From contig CP051232.1 in NCBI GenBank assembly GCA_017792445.1, positions 3,198,001 to 3,262,000 of the forward strand: a stretch of DNA of 64,000 bases. The letters run 5' to 3'. This document shows positions 8,315 to 16,602 of the stretch, piece by piece. The position numbers and the translations under genes are program-made. Source of the DNA: Maritimibacter sp. GTDB lineage: Bacteria > Pseudomonadota > Alphaproteobacteria > Rhodobacterales > Rhodobacteraceae. Every line of letters begins with the position of its first letter. Positions within the stretch are counted from its first letter, which is position 1. Below the pieces are notes generated by a model that was not told the DNA's origin, did not search any database, and saw only the letters and a program-made list of their open reading frames with translations.

Positions 8315-8422
8315 AATATGGCTGTTCCTAAGTGGTTCACTCGTTATATCTCACGGCAAATTTGAGAGCGACCGCGTCTTCGCCGCGTCGGCGTGGGTTC
8401 ACGGTCTCAGGAAAGGAACTTG

Positions 8423-8590
8423 ATGCCCAGCGACAGGGAACTTCCGGTTACGGTGCGCCTTCCGGCGCCAATACTTGAGGCTTTGACACAGTACACCCGG
8501 GACCACCCGGATGCCGGCCTGAGCCGCCCCCAGGCGGTGCGCGCCGCACTTGTCGAATTCTTCCGCGACAAGGGTTATCTGACCGACTGA
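8423..8590 (+). CDS. Small ribbon-helix-helix-like protein
   Basis: 55-residue protein: LPVTVRLPAPILEALTQYT followed by LSRPQAVRAALVEFFRDKGY. The short beta strand (PVTVRLP) followed by two helices is the pattern of RHH DNA-binding proteins (MetJ/Arc fold), which bind as dimers. A GGAAAGGAA Shine-Dalgarno lies just upstream of the ATG. No toxin partner is adjacent. The upstream region holds a CtrA-type site, so cell-cycle or motility-linked expression is possible. Confidence 0.65.
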   Translation: MPSDRELPVTVRLPAPILEALTQYTRDHPDAGLSRPQAVRAALVEFFRDKGYLTD

Positions 8591-8663
8591 CCCCCGCGCA
8601 CCACGCGCCCCGATCCCCGCGCTGCGCGCGCCTGCCAGGCAAGACCTGCCCGCCCCACGGGTG

Positions 8664-9482
8664 CTAGTCTCCCAGCTTTTTGTGAACCTCGTCGAGGTCG
8701 ATCTCGCCCACCGGCATCTTGTTCGACGGGTCCTCGAAGTCGTACTTGAATACCTCGAAATCGCGTTTGTAGATCTCGTAGACAAGGTGCATCGACAGGT
8801 CGTCGAAGTAATCCTCGACCGGGTGCGCGCGCTTCGGTCCGTGGCCTTCGGATTCGTTGAAGCGGGGAATGGTCTTCAGGTCGACGGGATGCGCCACCTC
8901 GACCGCGTCGAGCACCGATTGCATCCCCTCGTTGAACTTCTCGGTGAAGAAGATGTTGTCGTAGGTGCCGCCGTTCACGATGAAGGTCGAGACATGGCCC
9001 GACATCGCGGACCAGTGGATGTCCGGGTCCATCGGGCGACGCCAGCGGATGGTGTCGCGGGCGAACAGCAGGAACCGCCGGAAGCTCTTGATCTGGTCGA
9101 ACTCCTGCTTGCCGTCGTCGCCGCCGACCTCGATCCCGTATTTCTGCACCAACAGCGGCACGAGGTTGCCGCGATAGCGGCGTCCGTTGCGCTGGATGCC
9201 GCAGATCTTGTCGAAAAAGGACGACAGGATCCGGGTATAGGGGTTCCGCACGCAGGTGAACGAATAGCTTGCGTGGTTCAGCACGTTCGCCTCGATCTTC
9301 TGCTGACTGCCGTCCTGCGCCCACTTGTGCAGTCCTTCGGTCGAGTCATGAATGTCGCCGTCGAAGAACCGACCGTGGTCCGAGTAAAACATGATCTGCC
9401 CGATGGTCGAGCAGGCACATTTGGGTACGACCCGATAGACCATGCTTTCGCTTTCGGTCATCCAGGTCCCTGGAAACCCCAT
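8664..9482 (-). CDS. Sulfotransferase family protein
   Basis: 272-residue PAPS-dependent sulfotransferase of the membrane/carbohydrate type (sulfotransferase-2-like). The 5'-phosphosulfate-binding loop is VVPKCACSTI (about residues 18-27) and the 3'-phosphate-binding motif is CVRNPYTRILSSFFDK (77-92). No signal peptide or membrane segment is seen. A longer frame starts at 9533, but AGGAGG 9 nt before the ATG at 9482 decides the start. It is divergent from a glycosyltransferase gene only 148 bp away, suggesting joint synthesis of a sulfated glycan. Confidence 0.85.
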   Translation of the reverse strand: MGFPGTWMTESESMVYRVVPKCACSTIGQIMFYSDHGRFFDGDIHDSTEGLHKWAQDGSQQKIEANVLNHASYSFTCVRNPYTRILSSFFDKICGIQRNGRRYRGNLVPLLVQKYGIEVGGDDGKQEFDQIKSFRRFLLFARDTIRWRRPMDPDIHWSAMSGHVSTFIVNGGTYDNIFFTEKFNEGMQSVLDAVEVAHPVDLKTIPRFNESEGHGPKRAHPVEDYFDDLSMHLVYEIYKRDFEVFKYDFEDPSNKMPVGEIDLDEVHKKLGD

Positions 9483-9630
9483 ATTTTCCGCCTCCTGCTG
9501 CCGGGTGGATCGTCCCCTGCCCACCCTGGCCATATCGCGTTAGAAAAGAGCAAACCCGGGCTGTCTTTTCAATGGGTCTTCACGATATGAAGGCTAGCAA
9601 CAGGCGGGCAGCAGGCAGACCGTTTCCAAA

Positions 9631-11208
9631 ATGGCAAAAATCGCGTTCATCCTTCTGTGTCACAAGGACCCCGAGTCGGTGATCGCACAGGCGGAGCGGC
9701 TGACCGCACGCGGCGACTATATCTCGATTCACTTCGACGGCCGCGCTTCGCAGCAGCATTTCGACACGATTCACGCGGCGCTGAAGGACAATCCGTCGGT
9801 CGTATTCGCCAAACGGCGCGTCAAATGCGGCTGGGGCGAATGGAGCCTTGTCGAGGCGACGCTGCAGGCCGTGATGGCGGCGGTCGAGAAATTCCCCCGC
9901 GCCACGCATTTCTACATGCTGTCGGGCGACTGCATGTCGATCAAGTCGGCGGCCTACGCCCACGCCTTCCTCGATGCCGAGGACGTGGATTACATCGAAA
10001 GCTTCGACTTCTTCGAAAGCGACTGGATCAAGACCGGGATGAAGGGGGACCGGCTGCATTACCGGCACTGGTTCAACGAGCGGAAGAACAAGCTTCTGTT
10101 CTATGCCAGCCACAAGGTTCAGAAGAAGCTGCGCCTGTCCCGGCAGGTGCCGGGCGACATGCAAATCATGATCGGCTCGCAATGGTGGTGCCTCCGGCGG
10201 CGCACCATCGAATGGATCCTCGATTTCGTGAAGACCCGCCCCGACGTGGTGCGGTTCTTCCGCACGACATGGATTCCCGACGAGACGTTCTTTCAGACCC
10301 TTGTGCCGCACCTCGTCCCCGAGACCGAGATCCGGCGGCGCACGCTGACTTTCCTGATGTTCACCGACTACGGGATGCCGGTGACCTTCTACAACGACCA
10401 CTATGACCTGTTGCTGTCGCAGGACTATCTGTTCGCGCGCAAGATCAGTCCCGGCGCGCTGGAGCTGAAGGACCGGCTGGGCCAGCTTTACGCCAACGAC
10501 GAGGCGACGTTCCAGATCTCGAACGAGGGGCGCAGCCTGTTCAGCTTCGTCGTCGGGCGGGGCCGGGTGGGGCGGCGGTTCAGCCCGCGCTTCTGGGAGA
10601 CCGAGTCGACGCTGGGCCGCGAGCGGGAGCTGATGATCGTGGTGTGCAAGAAGTGGCACGTCGCAAAGCGCATCCTCGACCGCATCCGCATCGTCACCGG
10701 CATTCCCTGCGTCGAGTACCTGTTCAACGAGGACAGCTGCCCGTTGCCCGACCTTGGCGGCATCCAGTCGACGGTGGAAAAGCGCACGCGGCACCGGCGG
10801 TCCTTGATGCGGATGCTGTTCGACTATCACGACAGCGACCGGCTGGTGATGTGCCTTGACCCCGGCGCCATCGACCTGATGCGGGATTTCTACTCGGACC
10901 GCTCCGGCACCAAGATGCTGGAGGTCCAGTGCGACTTTTCGGACGAATACCTTGTGGGCCATGCCAAGCGCGTGGGTCTTGCCGGGGATCGCACGCCGCC
11001 CGACACGCTGGAGGCGCTTTTGCCGACGATCCGGGCGGATTTCGTCTATGAAAGCGACCAGATCCGCGACGCCGGGTTCGAGCATGTCTACCGTCTGCGC
11101 GAAAGCGGCTCGCCGGACGACAACCTCCTTGCCCTTGCGCGGTTCCTCGATATCCCCGAGAACAGGGCGCGCGAGATCGCGGAAACCGGCTATCTCTTCG
11201 TGGATTGA
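9631..11208 (+). CDS. GT14-type (core-2/I-branching-like) glycosyltransferase
   Basis: 525 residues. The N-terminal half begins AKIAFILLCHKDPESVIAQA and continues ISIHFDGRAS, KRRVKCGWGEWSLVEATL and FYMLSGDCMSIKS, which are the motifs of the Branch family of beta-1,6-N-acetylglucosaminyl/xylosyltransferases; SQWWCLRRRTIEWILDF and WIPDETFFQTL complete it. The C-terminal about 200 residues (from WETESTLGRERELM) look like a second domain typical of roseobacter members and contain no motif I know. Cytoplasmic, no signal. Acceptor unknown; the divergent sulfotransferase suggests a sulfated surface polysaccharide or oligosaccharide. Confidence 0.82.
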   Translation: MAKIAFILLCHKDPESVIAQAERLTARGDYISIHFDGRASQQHFDTIHAALKDNPSVVFAKRRVKCGWGEWSLVEATLQAVMAAVEKFPRATHFYMLSGDCMSIKSAAYAHAFLDAEDVDYIESFDFFESDWIKTGMKGDRLHYRHWFNERKNKLLFYASHKVQKKLRLSRQVPGDMQIMIGSQWWCLRRRTIEWILDFVKTRPDVVRFFRTTWIPDETFFQTLVPHLVPETEIRRRTLTFLMFTDYGMPVTFYNDHYDLLLSQDYLFARKISPGALELKDRLGQLYANDEATFQISNEGRSLFSFVVGRGRVGRRFSPRFWETESTLGRERELMIVVCKKWHVAKRILDRIRIVTGIPCVEYLFNEDSCPLPDLGGIQSTVEKRTRHRRSLMRMLFDYHDSDRLVMCLDPGAIDLMRDFYSDRSGTKMLEVQCDFSDEYLVGHAKRVGLAGDRTPPDTLEALLPTIRADFVYESDQIRDAGFEHVYRLRESGSPDDNLLALARFLDIPENRAREIAETGYLFVD

Positions 11209-11215
11209 GGGACCT

Positions 11216-11584
11216 ATGGGCTACCAGTACGACGACCAGAATATCTTTGCGAAGATCCTGCGGGGCGAGATCCCGAACAACACCGTGATGGAAACCGAGC
11301 ATTGCCTTGCGTTTCACGACATCGCGCCGCAAGCGCCGACGCATGTTCTGGTGATCCCGAAGGGGCCTTACGTGACCTTCGACCACTTCGCGCAAGAGGC
11401 GTCGGATGCCGAGATCGTCGACTATGTCCGCACCGTCGGAAAGATCTGCGCCGACCTCGGGGTCGAGGCGGATGGCTGGCGGCTGATTTCCAACGCCGGG
11501 AAGGACGGGGTGCAGGAAGTGCCGCACCTGCACGTCCATATCCTCGCGGGCCGCGTGCTGGGGCGGATGCTGGAAAAGGCGTAA
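11216..11584 (+). CDS. HIT-family protein (HinT-like)
   Basis: 122 residues with the histidine triad HLHVHIL (His104, His106, His108) near the C-terminus and the usual N-terminus NIFAKILRGEIPN. HinT-type enzymes hydrolyse aminoacyl- or phosphoramidate-linked AMP. It starts 8 bp after the glycosyltransferase stop and may be co-transcribed with it. Full length for the family. Confidence 0.93.
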   Translation: MGYQYDDQNIFAKILRGEIPNNTVMETEHCLAFHDIAPQAPTHVLVIPKGPYVTFDHFAQEASDAEIVDYVRTVGKICADLGVEADGWRLISNAGKDGVQEVPHLHVHILAGRVLGRMLEKA

Positions 11585-11603
11585 GCCCGTCCGCCAGTGC
11601 CGC

Positions 11604-11632
11604 GTAGGGGATGGGGCGGACCCCCATCCTAC
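11604..11632. terminator. Stem-loop downstream of the HIT gene
   Basis: GTAGGGGATGGGG-CGGA-CCCCCATCCTAC forms a strong hairpin 20 bp after the HIT gene stop. There is no U-run, so it is either Rho-dependent or a 3'-end stabiliser. Confidence 0.35.
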
Positions 11633-11752
11633 GGGCCGCGGCGTGTCGGCAGGAGAGAACTGCATCGCAAGTTGTTGATCGCCTTGGCGGAGACGCGCTA
11701 GCTATTACCCAATTGGGGACAGGCGCGTGGGGGCGCCGCTGGGGGGCTGCTG

Positions 11753-12466
11753 ATGGAATACGTCAACGCGCGCGAGGAAATCGTCGACAACTTTTACCGG
11801 GTGAGGCGGGCGCTTGGCGTTCTTGGCTTCCTGCTGCCCCTGATGCTTCTGGTCATCGGGATCGCCTTCGACGGGGCCGAGCCGTCGATCAGCGATTATT
11901 ACCACACGCTAAGCCGCGATGTGTTCGTCGGAATCCTGACCGCGATCGGGGTCTTCCTGATCTGCTACACCGGATTTCGCCGCGACGATGACGAGCGGTT
12001 CTCGGACGACCTCGTCACCACGCTGGCGGGCGTCGCCGCCCTTGCGGCGGCCTTCATCCCGAACCGGGGCACGCTGAACACCTCGCTGGAGCCGCAGGCG
12101 CTGAGCCAGCACCTGTTCGGCGTCTTCATCTGCGACATGGCCCACCACCTTGCGGCGCTGACCTTCCTGCTCAGCATGGCCTACCTGTGCTATTTCAAGT
12201 TCGCCCGCACCGCCAAGCCGGGGCGGCGGGCGATCTATGTGGCCTGCGCGTGGCTGATCCTCGCGGCCACGGTGGCGACCATCGTCGCGGCCACGTTCCG
12301 CAAGATCGGCACGCCGGCGCAGTCCGCCTTCGTCATCGAACATCAGCTGGTGTTCTGGTTCGAGGCGGTGGGAGTCTGGGCGTTTTCGCTGAGTTGGCTG
12401 GTCAAGGGGCGCACCGACCGGGCGATCATCCGCAAGGCGCGCGCTGTCGAGGCGGCGGGCCGGTAG
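11753..12466 (+). CDS. Hypothetical six-span membrane protein
   Basis: 237 residues with about six hydrophobic helices (approximately 24-42, 56-76, 88-105, 124-150, 162-185, 200-220). Loop motifs include SISDYYHTLSRDVFVG after the first helix and HHLAALTFLL in the fourth; the layout resembles DUF998-like membrane proteins. No catalytic motif seen. Two N-terminal acidic/basic residues precede the first helix; no cleavable signal. Isolated, with a short 168-bp upstream gap. Function unknown. Confidence 0.7.
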   Translation: MEYVNAREEIVDNFYRVRRALGVLGFLLPLMLLVIGIAFDGAEPSISDYYHTLSRDVFVGILTAIGVFLICYTGFRRDDDERFSDDLVTTLAGVAALAAAFIPNRGTLNTSLEPQALSQHLFGVFICDMAHHLAALTFLLSMAYLCYFKFARTAKPGRRAIYVACAWLILAATVATIVAATFRKIGTPAQSAFVIEHQLVFWFEAVGVWAFSLSWLVKGRTDRAIIRKARAVEAAGR

Positions 12467-12545
12467 CGGGCCGTTGCAGCGGCTTCGCCACGCGTTTGAC
12501 CGCGCGGCAGCCCGCGACGGATCAACCAATCCTGCGTGAACGCGC

Positions 12546-12573
12546 TTGCCCAAGCGCCCGCAATCGCTAGTAT
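12546..12573 (+). promoter_or_regulatory. Possible promoter of the zinc-finger gene
   Basis: TTGCCC, 16-bp spacer, TAGTAT, ending 38 bp before the ATG at 12611. The match is moderate and unsupported by other evidence. Confidence 0.3.
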
Positions 12574-12610
12574 CCCGGCGACGGACCCGCCAGATGAACG
12601 AGCTAGTGCC

Positions 12611-12793
12611 ATGACCATCGAAGCGCCTGAAACGGAAATCGTCCACACCACCCGCGTCGCCTGCGACGGCGGCGAGGGCGCGCTGGGCCATCCCCGCGTG
12701 TGGCTGATGATCTCGCCGGACAAGGGCTGGGTCGAATGCGGCTATTGCGACAAGCGCTACGTCCTTGCGGACGATGCGAAGGACGCGCACTAG
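12611..12793 (+). CDS. zf-CHCC zinc-finger protein, NDUFS6-like complex I accessory subunit
   Basis: 60 residues with the CHCC zinc-binding set in [19 protein letters not shown] and [12 protein letters not shown] (one Cys, one His, then CxxC). Alphaproteobacterial complex I, studied in Paracoccus denitrificans, contains a supernumerary subunit homologous to mitochondrial NDUFS6 with this domain. The gene lies 9 kb from the nuo operon in this window, as is usual for that subunit. Start chosen at 12611; an upstream in-frame ATG adds a low-complexity leader across the possible promoter. Confidence 0.8.
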   Translation: MTIEAPETEIVHTTRVACDGGEGALGHPRVWLMISPDKGWVECGYCDKRYVLADDAKDAH

Positions 12794-12873
12794 GCCGCGG
12801 TCCGTCGCCACGGTCTGTCGTTGGATCGTGGCGCTGCGAACTTCCCAACCGAGCCCGCCGCCCTGAGTGGCGA

Positions 12874-12898
12874 AATGCCCCGCGCGCGGCGGGGCATT
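12874..12898. terminator. Bidirectional hairpin terminator
   Basis: Perfect 10-bp inverted repeat AATGCCCCGC / GCGGGGCATT around a 5-bp loop, placed between the convergent zinc-finger gene (plus) and yjhX (minus). On the minus strand it is followed by TTTCG. Confidence 0.65.
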
Positions 12899-12918
12899 CC
12901 TGTGTCTTCCGCGCCCGG

Positions 12919-13182
12919 TCAACCGGTGCGGTTGTCGGTTTGGGCGCGCACCGAACGGCGGCCCGTGTCCGAGATCCGGTAAGGGCCGGAGTTGCGCGAC
13001 TCGATCAGCCGCTTGCGCTTCAGTTTCCTGACGATGTCCAGCGTGCAATCCGCCAGCACCGAGCCGTCATGCGTAAAGCAGTCGACTTCGGTCAGGCGAC
13101 CGTTGGAGGCGCGTTCGTAGCGGATCAAACCGCCCTGAGCCAGCACGTGCAGCACGCGCTGTTCGATCTTCGAGATGTTCAT
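12919..13182 (-). CDS. yjhX: YjhX family (UPF0386) protein
   Basis: 87 residues, the family's usual length: MNISKIEQRVLHVLAQGG at the N-terminus, CFTHDGSVLADCTLDIVRKLK in the middle, and SRNSGPYRISDTGRRSV near the end. The predicted fold is a winged helix. E. coli YjhX has been described as a toxin paired with YjhQ; no YjhQ-like acetyltransferase gene lies beside this copy. The start at 13182 is the conserved Met; an upstream extension in the same frame is proline/glycine-rich and not family-like. Confidence 0.85.
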   Translation of the reverse strand: MNISKIEQRVLHVLAQGGLIRYERASNGRLTEVDCFTHDGSVLADCTLDIVRKLKRKRLIESRNSGPYRISDTGRRSVRAQTDNRTG

Positions 13183-13425
13183 TGATTGGCCTGTGCGTGA
13201 ACCATGCAGAGACGGGGCGCCGGCGACCTGCGGCCGCGCCCCCGTGTCCTTGATCCCTCCGGCGGCGCCGGCAGAGATCAGTGGTTCGTGACAAGCTCCA
13301 ACATCTACAATTCCTCGCAAGGATGTGAGGGTCACGTAAGGGCCCGGTGTCCCCTGCGTCAAGAGGAGGCAACGCCGTGTGACGCCGCGGCGCGAACACT
13401 GTGTCGGCAGGATCGTTACTTCGCA

Positions 13426-13444
13426 TATACCAAGACGGGGTATA
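13426..13444. promoter_or_regulatory. Small palindrome before the hemolysin III gene
   Basis: TATACC-N7-GGTATA, perfect 6-bp arms, 10 bp upstream of the start codon at 13455. It could be an operator or part of a leader; nothing else supports it. Confidence 0.3.
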
Positions 13445-13454
13445 GGCTTGACCC

Positions 13455-14135
13455 ATGACCCGAGTCCCTGACACCGCGGGCCGCCCGATGGCCGATGACT
13501 GCCCGGTCTACTCGCGTCCCGAACTGATCAGCGATGCGGTGGTGCATATCGCGGCGCTGGTGCTGGCGATGGGCGCTGTTCCGGTGCTGATCACCCTGAC
13601 CGCCGTCTGGCACGGGGCGGCGCCGGGGGTGGTGGGCGTGTCGCTGTACGGCGCCACGCTGATCGTCATGCTGGGCGCGTCGCTTGCGTACAACCATATC
13701 CCGCGCCCCGACCTGAAACGCCTGCTGCTGAAGCTGGACCAATCGGCGATCTACATGAAGATCGCGGGCACCTACACGCCGTTCTCGTTGATGGCGGGGG
13801 CCGGGCGGGGGCTGCTGGCGACGATCTGGGCGGTGGCGGTGGTGGCCTCGGTCTGCAACTTCGTGCTGCCGCGGCGGCCGGCTTTGCTGGGCATCGGCAT
13901 CTGCCTTGCGATGGGCTGGGCGGTGGTGGTCGGCGGGCAGGACCTGATCGCGGAACTGCCGTGGTCGATCATCGTGCTGATGGTGGTGGGCGGCGTCCTG
14001 TACTCGCTGGGCACCTTCTTCCTGATGTGGGAGCGGCTGCGCTTTCACAACACGATCTGGCACGTTTTCGTCGTGGCCGCCTCGGTCGTGTTTTTCGTCG
14101 CCGTCTTCATGCACTCGGCGCATAGCGCTGTCTGA
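13455..14135 (+). CDS. Hemolysin III / TrhA family membrane protein
   Basis: 226 residues with seven hydrophobic segments, as in the PAQR-like hemolysin III family (COG1272). Family motifs: SDAVVHIAALVLAMG in segment 1, SLAYNHIP then LDQSAIYMKIAGTYTPFSL (the conserved His/Asp/Thr-Pro region), and FHNTIWHVFVVAASVVFF with the C-terminal His motif. The conserved Ser, Asp and His residues form the putative metal site of PAQR proteins. Physiological role is unsettled; TrhA homologues affect membrane energetics. Confidence 0.85.
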   Translation: MTRVPDTAGRPMADDCPVYSRPELISDAVVHIAALVLAMGAVPVLITLTAVWHGAAPGVVGVSLYGATLIVMLGASLAYNHIPRPDLKRLLLKLDQSAIYMKIAGTYTPFSLMAGAGRGLLATIWAVAVVASVCNFVLPRRPALLGIGICLAMGWAVVVGGQDLIAELPWSIIVLMVVGGVLYSLGTFFLMWERLRFHNTIWHVFVVAASVVFFVAVFMHSAHSAV

Positions 14136-14192
14136 GGCTGGCGCGTCGCGCCCCGATTGACGCCGCCGGGGCGGCGCAGCAATGTGCGCCCC

Positions 14193-15404
14193 ATGGACGA
14201 AAGATTCACCGGAAGCTTCACCCAGCAGGAACCGATCCCCGAAGAGGGCATCGCCGCCGCGGTCGAGGTCATGCGCCACGGACGGCTGCACCGCTACAAC
14301 CTTGCCGGCGACGAGAAGGGCGAGGCGGCGCTGCTGGAACAGGACTTCGCGACGTTCACCGGCGCGACCTATTGTCTTGCGGTCACCTCGGGCGGCTATG
14401 CCATGGCCTGCGCGCTGCGGGCGGTGGGCGTGACGCCGGGCGACAAGGTCCTGTCCAACGCCTTCACGCTGGCCCCTGTCCCGGGCGCCATCGCCAATGT
14501 CGGCGCGGTGCCCGTCTTCGTGGAAGTGACAGAAGGGCTGGTGCTGGACCTTGACGACCTGCAGGCGAAGATCGCCGACAGCGGCGCCCGGTTCCTGCTG
14601 CTGAGCCACATGCGGGGGCATATCTGCGACATGGATGCGCTGATGGCGATCTGCGATGGCGCGGGCGTCACCGTGGTCGAGGACTGCGCTCACACCATGG
14701 GCGCGGCGTGGGACGGCGTGCCGTCGGGCCGCCACGGCAAGGCGGCCTGTTACTCGACCCAGACCTACAAGCACATGAACTCGGGCGAAGGTGGCTTCCT
14801 GATCACCGACGACGCCGACGTGATGGCCCGCGCGGTCATGCTGTCGGGGTCCTACATGCTGTATGGCCGCCACCTTGCCGCGCCGGGGCCCGAGGCCTTT
14901 GCCGAGGCGCGTTACGAGACGCCCAATATGTCGGGCCGGATGGACAACCTGCGCGCCGCGATCCTGCGGTCGCAGCTGCCGCGCCTTGCCGACCAGTGCG
15001 CGCGCTGGAACGAACGCTACCGGGCGATCGAGGACGGCCTGCGCGGCACGACCGGGCTGACGGTGATCGAGCGTCCCGCGAAAGAGACGCCGGTGGGCTC
15101 GTCGATCCAGTTCCTGCTGGAGGACTGGGCCGCCGCCGACGTGCAGGCGGTGGTAAAGCGCTGCGCCGCGCGGGGGGTGGAACTGAAGTGGTTCGGCGCG
15201 GCGGAACCGGTCGCCTTCACCTCGCGCTACGACAGCTGGCGCTATGCCGAAACGCCGGATCTGCCGCGCACCGACCGTGTTTTGGCGGGTTTGATGGACA
15301 TGCGGATTCCGTTGACGTTTTCAACCGAAGATTGTGCGTTGATCGCCCGTATAATAAGGCAGGAAGTCACCCGCCAGCATCAGGCGGCCGCAGCCGCCAG
15401 CTGA
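14193..15404 (+). CDS. DegT/DnrJ/EryC1/StrS-family PLP aminotransferase
   Basis: 403 residues, fold-type I aminotransferase. SGGYAMACALRAVGV is the cofactor phosphate region, VVEDCAHTMGA (Asp164) holds the pyridine nitrogen, and STQTYKHMNSGEGGFLITD contains the Schiff-base lysine (Lys193). Such enzymes transaminate keto-sugars during surface polysaccharide or glycoconjugate synthesis. No sugar-nucleotide dehydratase or oxidase is adjacent, so the substrate cannot be assigned and the gene is an orphan relative to its usual pathway. Confidence 0.87.
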   Translation: MDERFTGSFTQQEPIPEEGIAAAVEVMRHGRLHRYNLAGDEKGEAALLEQDFATFTGATYCLAVTSGGYAMACALRAVGVTPGDKVLSNAFTLAPVPGAIANVGAVPVFVEVTEGLVLDLDDLQAKIADSGARFLLLSHMRGHICDMDALMAICDGAGVTVVEDCAHTMGAAWDGVPSGRHGKAACYSTQTYKHMNSGEGGFLITDDADVMARAVMLSGSYMLYGRHLAAPGPEAFAEARYETPNMSGRMDNLRAAILRSQLPRLADQCARWNERYRAIEDGLRGTTGLTVIERPAKETPVGSSIQFLLEDWAAADVQAVVKRCAARGVELKWFGAAEPVAFTSRYDSWRYAETPDLPRTDRVLAGLMDMRIPLTFSTEDCALIARIIRQEVTRQHQAAAAAS

Positions 15405-15582
15405 CCGGGGCCGGCAAGATTTTGCCGAGTTTCCCAAGGGTTAACTGAACTCTCTCGAAACCTTTTCCGCGGCCCCCGTGTTGATGGGGCAGCCGGGCGG
15501 ACAAGACGTTCGCCCCCTGAGGCCCGATCCGAGACACTCGCAAGACGGGCAGCAGTGAAGTGAAAAACGAAGGAGAAGACTG

Positions 15583-16245
15583 ATGTTCAGCAAGGCCATT
15601 CTCGGCGTTTCCGCCACCGCGATGCTGATTGCCACTGGCGCCTCGGCGCAGACCATGGCGACCGCCGCCACCGATCTGAACCTGCGCGCGGGCCCCGGCC
15701 CCAACTACGCGATCAACAACGTGATCGACGCCGAAGCCGATGTCACCGTTCTGGGCTGCCTCGAACAGAGCAACTGGTGCGAGGTCGACTACAACGGTGA
15801 ACAGGGCTGGGCCTATGGCGACTACCTCGCCACGCAGCTGGAAGGCGAATACGTCGCGGTTTACCCAAACATGGAAGCCACCGAGACGAAGGTCGTGACC
15901 TACGACGAAACCGCGCATGAAGAAGGCGCGCTGGCGCTGGGTTCGATGGGCGCGGCGGTTGGCGCCCTGGCCATCGGCGGCCCCGCCGCCATCGTCGGCG
16001 GAGCGATCATCGGCGCTGCCACCGGCGTGACGCTGTCGCCGGAAGAGAAGACCGTGACCTACATCCAGCAGAACCCGGTCGAGCCGGTGTTCGTGAACGG
16101 TGAAGTCGTGAAAGGCGCGACCGTGCCGACCGAAGTCACCGCTTACCAGGTGCCGGATGCGGAGTACGAGTACATCAACCTGAACGGCCGTTACGTGCTG
16201 GTGCAGCCGGACAGCCGCGAGATCGTGTACATCGCCGACTTCTAA
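15583..16245 (+). CDS. Exported SH3-domain protein, DUF1236-like C-terminus
   Basis: 220 residues. Signal peptide MFSKAILGVSATAMLIATG ending in ASA-Q at about residue 23, then a bacterial SH3 domain (LNLRAGPGPNYAINNVI to GEQGWAYGDYL, residues 30-82), a Gly/Ala-rich hydrophobic region (LGSMGAAVGALAIGGPAAI) and a C-terminal DUF1236-like part with two VEPV/NGRYVLVQPDSREIVYI motifs. Probably a periplasmic or envelope protein binding peptidoglycan; the glycine-rich hydrophobic stretch may associate with membranes. Strong GGAG Shine-Dalgarno; followed by an intrinsic terminator. Confidence 0.8.
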   Translation: MFSKAILGVSATAMLIATGASAQTMATAATDLNLRAGPGPNYAINNVIDAEADVTVLGCLEQSNWCEVDYNGEQGWAYGDYLATQLEGEYVAVYPNMEATETKVVTYDETAHEEGALALGSMGAAVGALAIGGPAAIVGGAIIGAATGVTLSPEEKTVTYIQQNPVEPVFVNGEVVKGATVPTEVTAYQVPDAEYEYINLNGRYVLVQPDSREIVYIADF

Positions 16246-16272
16246 GGCAGCGATCCGCAGGAACGACGGGAA

Positions 16273-16298
16273 GGTCCGGGCATGTGCCCGGGCCTTTT
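16273..16298 (+). terminator. Intrinsic terminator of the SH3-domain gene
   Basis: Hairpin GGTCCGGGCA-TG-TGCCCGGGCC followed by TTTTCGTTTG, 27 bp after the stop. Confidence 0.8.
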
Positions 16299-16316
16299 CG
16301 TTTGTTCCGGGTGTTC

Positions 16317-16499
16317 GGGGGCTCTGCCCCCGTCGCACCAAAGGTGCGCAAATCACACGTCGCACCAAAGGTGCGCCAATCATACGTGCGATGGGGGCTC
16401 TGCACCCGTCGCACCAAAGGTGCGCCAATCATACGTGCGATGGGGGCTCTGCCCCCGTCGCTGCGCGACTCCCCCGAGGTATTTGGAAAGAGAAGAAGC
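16317..16499. repeat. 49-bp tandem repeat array with shared 61-bp core (copy 2)
   Basis: GGGGGCTCTGC units at 16317, 16393 and 16442; the last two are 49 bp apart, the same period as the array at 5432-5600, and each is followed by CGTCGCACC-AAAGGTGCG palindromes. Positions 16439-16499 are an exact inverted copy of 5392-5452. The intervening sequence between the palindromes differs from copy 1, so only the core is conserved. Confidence 0.88.
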
Positions 16500-16602
16500 A
16501 CGGCGCCGTCGTGACGTTGCCGGCGCGGGGTGTCTGGGTGGTGGACAGCCGCTGCGCCGCGTGGTGCAGTGCGGGCGAGACAGGCTTTGGGGAGGAATGG
16601 CC

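Noticed and set aside
13200-13425. Gene between yjhX and hemolysin III
   Set aside because: No frame with coding composition or Shine-Dalgarno; only a palindrome.
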